From: Acidobacteriota bacterium
GTDB lineage: Bacteria > Acidobacteriota > Blastocatellia > RBC074
Length of the DNA stretch: 64,000 nt
Assembly: GCA_018269055.1 (NCBI GenBank)
Contig: JAFDVI010000004.1
Location: forward strand, 285,031 to 349,030
Reading direction: 5' to 3'
The notes under the pieces were generated by a model. That model was not told the DNA's origin, did not search any database, and saw only the letters and a program-made list of their open reading frames with translations. The translations under genes were made by a program, and so were the position numbers. Below, in pieces: positions 17,281 to 25,829 of this stretch; positions within the stretch are counted from its first letter, which is position 1, and the number at the start of each line of letters is the position of its first letter.

Positions 17281-18744
17281 TTATGAGATGTAGCCCAATC
17301 CGCTCAGCCGCTCGCGGATGATTTCTTCCGCGCTGGCAGGGATTTGGATTTCGCCAATTCCGTTCATCAACCCTGACGCCAGCGAGTGCCCCTGCATGGA
17401 ATTGGGAATATCGTACCCGCCGAGTTCCAATAATGTCGGCGCAACATCCAGCAACCGAACGCCGCTGAGTTCCCCTTGCAATGGAACGCCGGAACCTGCC
17501 AGCAGAAAGCTGCCGAATTGCGAATGGTTGCAATCGTCCGGGCCGGTATCGTTTTCCTGGACGTGAATGGCGTGATGACCGACGCTGCCGACGGATCGCC
17601 AATACAAACCACCGAAATGCACAATCAAATCCGGCGCGACGTTGCGCACGTGGCGGTAAATTTCCTGCGGGCGAAAAACCTGCGTCCCTAAATACCGTCC
17701 GGCATCGTCCACCGTCGCTTCCAGCCGAGCCTTGATTTCATCCCGGAGAGCTTCGTAATCACCGGCAGCGATGACGCCCTGCGGTTCGCGTCCCTGAACG
17801 TTGAAAAAGACGCGCGCGTAATACCCGCCTTCGCTCCAGACTTTGGTTTTTTCCCAATTGACGCTGAGTTTGCTGAAGGGAGTGATTTCGCGCGGGTATT
17901 CATTGAGCACCAGCAAGCCTTCCTGCACCAGCCATTCGTTGATGCAAAACCCGCCGTCCAATCGTTGCGCGCCGTGATCCGATGCAATCAGCACGACGGT
18001 TTCGTCATCCAGCAATTCCAGAATCCGCCCGATTTCCTGATCCAGGTACAGGTAATAATCGCGAATCACCGTTTCGTAAGGATTTCCGGCTTCGTGCAGG
18101 ACGTGCAGCGGATCGTGAAATTTCCAAAACCCGTGTTGCAACCGATCCAGGCCAATTTCAACGAAATGAAAGTAATCCCATTCCGCGCGTCGCAACCAGT
18201 ACCGCACGGTTTCAAAATGCTTCAGGCTCATGGCGTAAACTTCATCCAGCAGCCAGTCTTTGCGCTCCGTGCGGAAACCTTTCACGTCCACGGGATATTC
18301 GCCGACCAAATCCCGAATCGTGTCGCGAACCGCTGCCGGATGCGTGTAATTGTCTGTGTTGGTGTCCGGCGTCAAAAAGCATCCAACGCAGATACCATTG
18401 ACTTTGCGCGGCGGAAATGACGGCGGCACGCCGATGATGACGGAGCGATTCCCTTCGCGCGCGACCTGATCCCAGATGGCCAGTTCCTGAATGGATTTCG
18501 CGTTGACGATGCTCAATCCGTCGTAGGAATGATCGTGGCGATTGCGAAATCCGTACACGCCCAGCGAACCCGGATCCTGGCTACACGACATGCACATCCA
18601 CGCCGGAACCGTGATGGGCGGAATGATGCTTTCCAACCTGCCGTAACACCCCACTTCCATCAACCGACGAATGTTCGTCAGCCGCTCATCGCCGAACAAC
18701 AACTCCGGCACTGCTGCGTCCAAACCAATCACAAGGATTTTCAT
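17281..18744 (-). CDS. Alkaline phosphatase superfamily phosphohydrolase/phosphodiesterase (COG3379-like)
   Basis: 487 residues without a signal peptide. The N-terminus 'MKILVIGLDAAVPELLFGDE' carries the first metal Asp. The likely nucleophile Thr is in 'PPITVPAWMCM' near residue 45. Metal ligands follow in 'VEIGLDRLQHGFW' (about 215) and 'LIASDHGAQ' (about 280). This fits the type I phosphodiesterase/nucleotide pyrophosphatase group, often annotated as AP-superfamily phosphohydrolase or phosphomutase. The substrate is unknown. It overlaps the preceding homologous gene by 4 bp (18741-18744). Confidence 0.87.
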   Translation of the reverse strand: MKILVIGLDAAVPELLFGDERLTNIRRLMEVGCYGRLESIIPPITVPAWMCMSCSQDPGSLGVYGFRNRHDHSYDGLSIVNAKSIQELAIWDQVAREGNRSVIIGVPPSFPPRKVNGICVGCFLTPDTNTDNYTHPAAVRDTIRDLVGEYPVDVKGFRTERKDWLLDEVYAMSLKHFETVRYWLRRAEWDYFHFVEIGLDRLQHGFWKFHDPLHVLHEAGNPYETVIRDYYLYLDQEIGRILELLDDETVVLIASDHGAQRLDGGFCINEWLVQEGLLVLNEYPREITPFSKLSVNWEKTKVWSEGGYYARVFFNVQGREPQGVIAAGDYEALRDEIKARLEATVDDAGRYLGTQVFRPQEIYRHVRNVAPDLIVHFGGLYWRSVGSVGHHAIHVQENDTGPDDCNHSQFGSFLLAGSGVPLQGELSGVRLLDVAPTLLELGGYDIPNSMQGHSLASGLMNGIGEIQIPASAEEIIRERLSGLGYIS

Positions 18745-20591
18745 AACAGAAGATTTTCTCCCTCCATCACCGTTGTTCGTCCCAATCCCAGCGCAGCCAA
18801 AATCGTCGGAGCCATGTCACTCAGGCGAGGTAACCCGGCGCTTTCGTTGAACGGGCGGTTCATCAGCAACACGCCCGGCACCAGCGCCGGATCAATCAGA
18901 TGATCGCCGCTCCATTTTTTTCGGTTGTCTTCGAAATTTCCGGCGGGCACACCGCCCAGCGCCGTGGCCCACGACACGCGATAGCCTTCGGCAAAATTGA
19001 CCAACAAATCCGGCGCTTCATCGGCGTAATGGCCTGCGTAAACCTGTTCGCGCGGCATGGCGCTGCGAATGGCCAACCGGTTATGAGCCAGATCGCCCAA
19101 TCCGGTCAGCGCCGCCGCCAACGAAGTTTTCAATTTGTGGGCATCGTCCACGGAAACAATTCCATGCTCTTCGCGGCCTTTGATGTTCAGGTAAATTCCG
19201 CTCAGTCCCAGCGCGTAGGCTTTGGTGTTTTCCCAATCCACGTGGCGCAGAAAATCGCCTTCCGCTTCGCCCGGCGTCAGCCCGCGGTTCAGCGCCAGCA
19301 ATCCCTGATCGTGCAACCAGGTGTTGATGTGAAACCCGCGCTCGAAACTGTTCATGCCGTGATCGCTGCACACGATGAACAGCGTCTGGTCGTCGGCGTA
19401 GCGCATGGCTTCGCCGACAATCGCATCGCAATCGCGGTAATGCTCTTCGACCGTGCGGCGAAATTCGGGCTTGAACGGTTCGCAGCCTGCCGGATGACCC
19501 GGCGAACCGAAACGCCAAAACATGTGTTGAATGCGGTCGGGGGTGTCGAACAGGCAAAAGAAAAATCCTTCAGCAAAGCGTTCCAACTCATAGCGCATCA
19601 TCTGCCGCCGCTCGCCCAGCAGAAGTTCGCATTGCGCCAGGTAGGCTTCTTCGCCGAATCGCCCATTGTTCAACCCATTGTGATCTTCGGGCATGCCAGT
19701 GGTGTAAAACGCGCCAAGCTGTTTGCTGAGTTCGGCGGCATACCCTGCGGGCGAACTGATGTCGAACATAGGCGCATCCGGATCGAAATTGATTGGCGAT
19801 GCATAGAGTTCAAACACTGGCGCAGTCCGCACCAACAGAAACCGCACCATTCCCCGCGCCGCGCGAAACAATCCGAGTTTGAACTTCACCTTCAGCCAAC
19901 CGCTCCATTCGCCTTCGCGCAACTCCAATCCCGCCGGGTCGCCGTCCGAACGCAGTACCGCCGAACGCTGCGAAGGATTGAACGTGATTCTGATCGGAAA
20001 GGTCGCATCCAGTTTTGTTTTTGGATCGCGCGGGCCGTAAAGCTGCGTTTCGATGACATTGCCCTGCGGGGCAGAGATTCGGACGACCTGTTCGCTTTCC
20101 TGTGCGACGACACTGTCATCCGCACTGTAAAACGTCGAAGTTCCCAATCCGCCGCGCAAATCCGGCACGCCCATTCCCGACAGAATTCGCCCGCGAATGT
20201 TGTCCGGCGGGTACGTGCAGGGAAACCGCAACACCGTGGAGGGAATGCTCGCTTGCGAAAGCAATTCCCAAATCGTAGTCGCGCGGCGCAAATTGACGGC
20301 CTTCGGCGGCGTGAACGCGTTCTTCTGTTCGTAACGGTTGAAGGAAAGGTCGGGAAGATAGGTGCGCGGATCGCGGCGAATGAAATCAAAAATGCCGTGC
20401 GCGCCGGGGTTCACGCCCGTGGCAAACGTAGACCACGCAACAGGCGTTTGCGCCGGATACGTCGTACGCACGCGTGTGTAACCACCTTGCGCGCGCAATC
20501 GCGCCAGATTTGGCAACTCATGGCGCGCAAACATCCCCTCGACCAGCTTCGGTTCAAAACCGTCTAGCCCAATGACGATGACTTTTTTCAT
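18741..20591 (-). CDS. Alkaline phosphatase superfamily phosphohydrolase/phosphodiesterase, larger paralogue
   Basis: 616 residues. The motifs parallel its downstream neighbour: 'VIVIGLDGFEPKLVEGMF' (metal Asp), 'YPAQTPVAWSTFATG' (nucleophile Thr near residue 48), 'CLFDTPDRIQHMFWRFG' and 'VCSDHGMNSFERGFHINTWL'. An extra central domain of about 150 residues (about 150-290) may form a cap that sets specificity. The two enzymes probably arose by duplication and act on different phosphate esters, perhaps in surface-polymer or lipid metabolism, but nothing in the sequence names the substrate. It lies 11 bp after the small membrane protein gene. Confidence 0.88.
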   Translation of the reverse strand: MKKVIVIGLDGFEPKLVEGMFARHELPNLARLRAQGGYTRVRTTYPAQTPVAWSTFATGVNPGAHGIFDFIRRDPRTYLPDLSFNRYEQKNAFTPPKAVNLRRATTIWELLSQASIPSTVLRFPCTYPPDNIRGRILSGMGVPDLRGGLGTSTFYSADDSVVAQESEQVVRISAPQGNVIETQLYGPRDPKTKLDATFPIRITFNPSQRSAVLRSDGDPAGLELREGEWSGWLKVKFKLGLFRAARGMVRFLLVRTAPVFELYASPINFDPDAPMFDISSPAGYAAELSKQLGAFYTTGMPEDHNGLNNGRFGEEAYLAQCELLLGERRQMMRYELERFAEGFFFCLFDTPDRIQHMFWRFGSPGHPAGCEPFKPEFRRTVEEHYRDCDAIVGEAMRYADDQTLFIVCSDHGMNSFERGFHINTWLHDQGLLALNRGLTPGEAEGDFLRHVDWENTKAYALGLSGIYLNIKGREEHGIVSVDDAHKLKTSLAAALTGLGDLAHNRLAIRSAMPREQVYAGHYADEAPDLLVNFAEGYRVSWATALGGVPAGNFEDNRKKWSGDHLIDPALVPGVLLMNRPFNESAGLPRLSDMAPTILAALGLGRTTVMEGENLLL

Positions 20592-20602
20592 TTCGACCTG
20601 CC

Positions 20603-20863
20603 TTACGACTTATTGCCGGCGAAATGACGCGCCAGTCTTTGCTGGCAAAATTGGAAAATGCGGGAAAGAAACAGCATCAATCGCTGCCAGATAATCAGCA
20701 GGAAGCCGACGACAGCGGCCACGCCCGATGCGACCGGAAGAATGGTCTCAGGGCCGGTGTAGAAGAACAGTGCTACCATCGTCGTAAACGTCAACCCCGT
20801 TGCTTGCCCATGAAGTTGGGCCAAGGAATTCACGATCTCGCCACTTAACAAATGCAATAACAT
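20603..20863 (-). CDS. Small membrane protein at the head of the phosphohydrolase operon
   Basis: 86 residues with two hydrophobic segments (about 22-36 and 44-62) separated by a short 'TGPETILP' turn, and a basic C-terminal tail. An AGGAGG lies 10 nt before the ATG at 20863 (a GTG at 20866 is also possible). From memory, similar tiny proteins with a 'PG' turn and a helix ending in Trp/Arg are often encoded just before COG3379-type genes, so it may be a membrane partner of the two enzymes. That role is inference; no named domain is recognised. Confidence 0.68.
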   Translation of the reverse strand: MLLHLLSGEIVNSLAQLHGQATGLTFTTMVALFFYTGPETILPVASGVAAVVGFLLIIWQRLMLFLSRIFQFCQQRLARHFAGNKS

Positions 20864-21271
20864 CACGTTACTCCCTCCTTACTCGTAAATGTTGATTTTG
20901 AACAAACCTCGACCTTAGGCCGCCGACAAAATCTCTGTGCGTCAAGCACACGAATCCGTCCCGCCTGTTGGCAGAATTCGAGCTTTGTTCCCAGTCAGCT
21001 TGAATGAGCGATACATCGCCGCTCTGTTTTAGGTGAGCAATTCGTTTTTCTAAATTTGGATGTGATTGTGATTGAAATATCAGGAGCAAGTTAAGGGGTT
21101 GACTCGCTCACGACTATCAAGACGGGCACCTCAAATTTCAGGTTACAGCGAAAAAAAATTATTTCCTTCTACGACCGGTGTGCGTATTGTCCAAGCGGAA
21201 GTCATCGTGATATTTCCACTTCGCGATTACCAAACTTGGTATCGAACACTGACACCATAAGGAGACCGATG
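20864..21271. promoter_or_regulatory. Divergent intergenic region, 408 bp
   Basis: No supported gene. It should contain promoters for the phosphohydrolase operon (minus) and the small secreted protein (plus). Short open frames on both strands lack ribosome-binding sites and coding character. Confidence 0.4.
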
Positions 21272-21529
21272 ATGAAAAAAGTAATTTGCGGATTGATGTT
21301 GATTGGCGCTTTGGCAATTGGGTTGAGTGTTGCGACGGCGCAAACTCCCGGCGCTGAGATGAAAAAGTCCGGCACGGAAGCCAAGACGGCTGGCAAAAGT
21401 TTGGGGCGCAACGTGAAACACGGGCGCGTTGTGCGGGGCGGCAAAGAATTCGGCAAACACGTCGGCAGCAGCGGCAAACATGTCGGCAAAGGCGTGGCCA
21501 AAGGCGTCAAGAAAGTCGTGACTCCGTAA
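21272..21529 (+). CDS. Small secreted lysine/glycine-rich protein
   Basis: 85 residues starting MKKVICGLMLIGALAIGLSV, a typical signal peptide cleaved near 'ATAQ'. AAGGAG lies 7 nt upstream of this ATG. The mature part is very basic and rich in Gly, Lys, His and Val, with imperfect repeats (GGKEFGKHVG, SGKHVGKGVA, KGVKKV). No known domain. A strong terminator follows directly, which supports a real monocistronic gene. Possible roles, such as envelope or polyanion binding, are speculation. Confidence 0.72.
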   Translation: MKKVICGLMLIGALAIGLSVATAQTPGAEMKKSGTEAKTAGKSLGRNVKHGRVVRGGKEFGKHVGSSGKHVGKGVAKGVKKVVTP

Positions 21530-21567
21530 CGTTCTGATGTCACGGCTTCAGTTTTCACGCAACAACA

Positions 21568-21599
21568 GCCGTCCGGTCAGCGGATCGGACGGCTTTTTT
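21568..21599 (+). terminator. Rho-independent terminator
   Basis: GCCGTCCG (21568-21575) pairs with CGGACGGC (21586-21593) and is followed by TTTTTT, about 40 bp after the stop codon of the small secreted protein. Confidence 0.9.
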
Positions 21600-21728
21600 C
21601 TCTTTCACCCAAATCACCCCGTCAGGGGTCATCATCGAAAATTCTCTGGAAATCAGGAATGACTTCCCAACCGAATCTCTCTGCGTAGAACCGGTCGCGT
21701 CTGTCAGATTCCGAATGCTTACCTGCCG

Positions 21729-21902
21729 CTACACATACCGTTGATCAAGTTTGTAAGCGACCCAAATTCCCAACAGCCCGCCGATCAGGCTGCCGAAAAG
21801 ACTGGAAAAGGAAATCATTTCCGCCCCCCAAAGCATTGGAACGTATCCGCCGACGGTGGATCCAATCAGGATTCCCAGACCTACCATTACTCTAAGACTC
21901 AT
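21729..21902 (-). CDS. Small two-helix membrane protein, unknown
   Basis: 57 residues beginning MSLRVMVGLGILIGSTVGGY. Two hydrophobic Gly-rich segments (about 4-24 and 31-52) are split by 'MLWGAEMISF'. The start is preceded by GAGAGG. The reading frame can extend upstream but without signal. It resembles the many small Gly-zipper membrane proteins of unknown role in soil bacteria. No partner is evident in the neighbourhood. Confidence 0.6.
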   Translation of the reverse strand: MSLRVMVGLGILIGSTVGGYVPMLWGAEMISFSSLFGSLIGGLLGIWVAYKLDQRYV

Positions 21903-22063
21903 TACATCCTCTCTTTCTTGGATTGTGTTTTCACTGATACTACTCTGCCGTTTATGGGAACGCGGAAAGCTATGAGAATTTCGCGCCCATCGAACCGTAA
22001 CCATTTCAATGAATACCTTGCTGCATTAACACAGTTTGGCGCATTGCGGGAAAAGATTGCTAA

Positions 22064-22933
22064 AACGATATTTCTCAACGTACACTCGCCGAGCGTTTTT
22101 GCCCGAAGGCCGTCAAAACGCCGAAGAACGAGGCGACCTTGCAGCGTTCCATCTTCGGTGTGGAAAAGAAGCCGATGCCACATTTGCTGGCTGTGACGAA
22201 TCTGTTGCTGCACCAGATCGAAGTCCCGCTCGAAATCCGCCACGACAATACGCTGGCGCGACCGCTTCGCGATTACAAACCGTCAGACCGCGTCAACATC
22301 ATCATCACCAATCCGCCGTTTGGCGGAATGGAAGAAGACGGCATCGAAAAGAATTTCCCGTACCAGACGCGCGAAACCGCCGACCTGTTTTTGCAGTTGA
22401 TTATTCACCTGCTGAAAGACGGCGGACGCGGCGCGCTGGTTTTGCCCGATGGCACGCTGTTCGGCGAAGGCGTCAAAACGCGCATCAAGGAAAAGCTGCT
22501 CGAAGAATGCAACCTGCACACCATCGTGCGATTGCCCAACGGCGTGTTTGCGCCATACACGGGCATCAAAACCAATCTGCTGTTTTTCACCAAAGGCGAA
22601 CCGACGCGCGAAATCTGGTTTTACGAACACCCGTATCCGGCGGGTTACAAGTCTTACTCCAAGACCAAACCCATCCGCATTGAAGAGTTCGTGCCGGAAA
22701 AGGAATGGTGGCCGAACCGGCAGGAAAGCGAACGCACCTGGCGTGTGCCCGTCGAAAGCGTCAAAGAAGCCAATTACAACCTGGACATCAAAAACCCGAA
22801 TGCGCCCACCGATGATCACAGTGACCCGGCAGAGTTGCTGGCCGAATATCACGCGCTGCTGAATGATCTGAGCCAGACGCGCAATGCGCTCAAAGCAGAG
22901 TTGCAACATGCGCTTTCACGCGCAGACCTTTGA
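22064..22933 (+). pseudogene. hsdM: Truncated type I restriction-modification methyltransferase (HsdM), C-terminal half
   Basis: The frame is open from just after a TAA at 22061 to 22933. It encodes the C-terminal half of HsdM: 'RSIFGVEKKPMPHLL', the catalytic 'NPPFGG' motif IV, 'RETADLFLQLIIHLLKDGG', 'LPDGTLFGEGVKTRIKEKL' and 'YNLDIKNPNAP', ending at a normal HsdM C-terminus. The N-terminal helical domain and the SAM-binding motif I (DPACGTGG) are missing, as are hsdS and hsdR on either side. An ATG at 22139 gives about 264 residues, but such a protein could not bind SAM. I call it a remnant of a lost type I system. Confidence 0.85.
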
Positions 22934-23422
22934 CGAGACAACTCTTTGCCAGCAATCTGAACCAACGCCGTTTTCTGCCGCGTAGCGGCGAAAACCAATA
23001 TCGTTTTTCGAAAATGTCCCGACATCAGAATAAAAATGGATTTTTCGTCTGGAATGCGCTGGTGGAAGGATACGGCATCTGTTGCTTCAGGTCGGGGGAG
23101 AGAGGAAGCAACCGATGCCAGGTTAGCGCATCCAACGCCCAGTCAGCGGCGCTTAACATTCCGACCCCCGGTAATGACAGACGCATCCCGATGCATCCCA
23201 CAATCTGTCGTTGCTACGGTAAAGAATTGATAGCGTCGCTGGCTGTTCAAGGCATTCCCACTTTATTAACTGCTTTCCTGCACTGTTCGGCATCTTAAAT
23301 CTTGCGCGTCTCGCACAACTCGGCCACAATGTGCCTTACATTCGGACGCTAACTCCGCGCACAAAAATCATTCAAAGAATGGAGCATGAATTGGCTGCAC
23401 GCATTTGTAGCCGTGATTTCCT
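22934..23422. other. Intergenic region between the hsdM remnant and ilvD, 489 bp
   Basis: No recognised gene. An open frame from 22930 to 23298 has no start signal or family resemblance and is not called. A possible hairpin (GTTGCTTC / GAAGCAAC) lies around 23081-23113. The ilvD promoter should be here; no riboswitch, T-box or attenuator was recognised. Confidence 0.4.
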
Positions 23423-25102
23423 ATGTCATTTGATCCCAAACACCTAAGTCACCTGATCACCAATGGACGCGACCGCGCTCCGGCGCGTTCCATGCTCAAA
23501 GCCATCGGTTTCAACGACGAAGACCTGGCAAAACCCATCATTGGCGTGGCGCACATGTGGATTGAAACCATGCCGTGCAATTTCAACCATCGCGATCTGG
23601 CCGCGAAGGTCAAAGAAGGGATTCGCGCCTCCGGAGCCACGCCGATGGAATTCAACACCGTGTCCATCAGCGACGGCGTGACGATGGGAACCGAAGGCAT
23701 GAAAGCTTCGCTGGTCAGCCGCGATTTGATCGCCGATTCGATTGAATTGGTCGGGCGCGGGTATTTATTCGACGCCGTAGTCGCCATCGTCGGTTGCGAC
23801 AAAACCATTCCCGGCGCGGCGATGGGATTGATCCGGTTGAACGTGCCGAGCCTGATTTTGTACGGAGGTTCGATTGCTCCGGGGTATTTGAACGGAAAGG
23901 CGCTGACCGTGCAGGACGTGTTCGAAGCCGTCGGCCAACACGCCGCCGGAAAAATCAATGACGCCCAATTGCTGGAAATTGAAAACGTCGCCTGCCCCGG
24001 AGCTGGCGCTTGCGGCGGCCAGTACACGGCCAACACGATGGCGATGGTCATGGAATTCATCGGCTTGGCCGTGATGGGAACGGGCAGCGTTTCGGCCACC
24101 GACCCGCTGAAAGAGAAAACCGCCTTTGAAACGGGCCGGTACATCGTGGATTTGCTCCGGCGCGGTGTGCGGCCCAGCGACATTCTGACGCGCACGGCTT
24201 TTGAAAATGCCATCACCGGCGTGGCGGCGACCGGCGGTTCGACCAACGCTGTGCTGCATTTGCTGGCAATGGCCCGCGAAGCCGGGATTGATTTGACGAT
24301 TGATGATTTCGACCAGATCAGCGCCCGCACACCGATGATTGCCGACCTGAAACCCGGCGGGAAATACACCGCGGTCGAACTTGGCAAAGCGGGCGGCATT
24401 GGTCTGGTCGCGCGCCGTCTGGTCGAGGGCGGCTACATCGAAGGCAACCAGATGACCGTCAGCGGATTATCCATCGGCCAGGAAGCCGAGCTTGCCGATG
24501 AAACTCCCGGACAGGATGTTGTCTATCCGACCAATAATCCGATCAAACCCAATGGCGGCCTGGTCATTCTGAAGGGCAATCTCGCGCCGGAAGGCAGCGT
24601 GGTGAAACTGTCCGGCTTCGAGCGCAAAACGCATCGCGGCCCGGCGCGTGTATTCAACCGCGAAGAAGACGCGATGAATGCCGTCACCAGCGGCGAAATC
24701 AAATCCGGCGATGTGGTGGTCATTCGCTACGAAGGCCCGAAAGGCGGCCCCGGCATGCGCGAAATGCTGGGTGTGACCGCTGCGATTGTCGGCAAAGGTC
24801 TGGGTGAAGAAGTCGCCCTGATGACCGATGGCCGCTTCAGCGGCGCCACGCGCGGGTTGTGCGTTGGGCACGTTGCACCCGAAGCGCAGGTTGGCGGCCC
24901 GATTGCCGCCGTGCGCGAAGGCGACATCATCACCTTCGATCTGGAAAAACGTCGGTTGGACGTTGATTTGACGGAAGATGAAATCAATCAACGATTGGCT
25001 GAATGGACAGCGCCTGCGCCCCGCTACCAAACCGGCGTTTTCGCCAAATACTCCGCGTTGGTTTCGTCCGCGTCCGAAGGCGCAATCACACAGCCAAAAT
25101 AA
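23423..25102 (+). CDS. ilvD: Dihydroxy-acid dehydratase
   Basis: 559 residues, full length for IlvD/Edd enzymes. It dehydrates 2,3-dihydroxy-isovalerate or -methylvalerate to the 2-keto acids in valine, isoleucine and pantothenate synthesis. The three cluster Cys motifs are present: 'ETMPCNFNHR' near residue 52, 'VGCDKTIPGAAMG' near 119 and 'ACPGAGACGGQYTANTMA' near 193. The C-terminal 'TDGRFSGATRGLCVGHV' holds the active-site Ser. This spacing fits the [2Fe-2S] type. It stands alone, with no other ilv genes near. No clear Shine-Dalgarno precedes the ATG. Confidence 0.96.
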   Translation: MSFDPKHLSHLITNGRDRAPARSMLKAIGFNDEDLAKPIIGVAHMWIETMPCNFNHRDLAAKVKEGIRASGATPMEFNTVSISDGVTMGTEGMKASLVSRDLIADSIELVGRGYLFDAVVAIVGCDKTIPGAAMGLIRLNVPSLILYGGSIAPGYLNGKALTVQDVFEAVGQHAAGKINDAQLLEIENVACPGAGACGGQYTANTMAMVMEFIGLAVMGTGSVSATDPLKEKTAFETGRYIVDLLRRGVRPSDILTRTAFENAITGVAATGGSTNAVLHLLAMAREAGIDLTIDDFDQISARTPMIADLKPGGKYTAVELGKAGGIGLVARRLVEGGYIEGNQMTVSGLSIGQEAELADETPGQDVVYPTNNPIKPNGGLVILKGNLAPEGSVVKLSGFERKTHRGPARVFNREEDAMNAVTSGEIKSGDVVVIRYEGPKGGPGMREMLGVTAAIVGKGLGEEVALMTDGRFSGATRGLCVGHVAPEAQVGGPIAAVREGDIITFDLEKRRLDVDLTEDEINQRLAEWTAPAPRYQTGVFAKYSALVSSASEGAITQPK

Positions 25103-25169
25103 GCTTGGTGCGGTTTGTGGTGGATTAGAACCATAAACCGCGCCGCTTTCAGTGCTTCGGGAGCTTCGG

Positions 25170-25198
25170 TTGACAACCCTGGACACCGCCAGTAAGAT
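25170..25198 (+). promoter_or_regulatory. Sigma-70-type promoter for tRNA-Pro
   Basis: TTGACA (25170-25175), a 17-bp spacer and TAAGAT (25193-25198). Transcription would start near 25205, about 38 bp before the mature tRNA. Confidence 0.75.
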
Positions 25199-25236
25199 GC
25201 GCCTTCTTTTTTGGCGGCAATTGAGAATCAGTACCA

Positions 25237-25829
<593 letters not shown>

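Noticed and set aside
21622..21735. Short open stretch on the minus strand that reads like protein (ends DDDP-stop)
   Set aside because: It has no start codon or ribosome-binding site, runs into the terminator region of the neighbouring gene and is only about 38 codons. It may be a gene remnant but cannot be assigned.
22930..23298. A 122-codon open frame between the hsdM remnant and ilvD
   Set aside because: No Shine-Dalgarno, no domain, and a composition unlike neighbouring genes.
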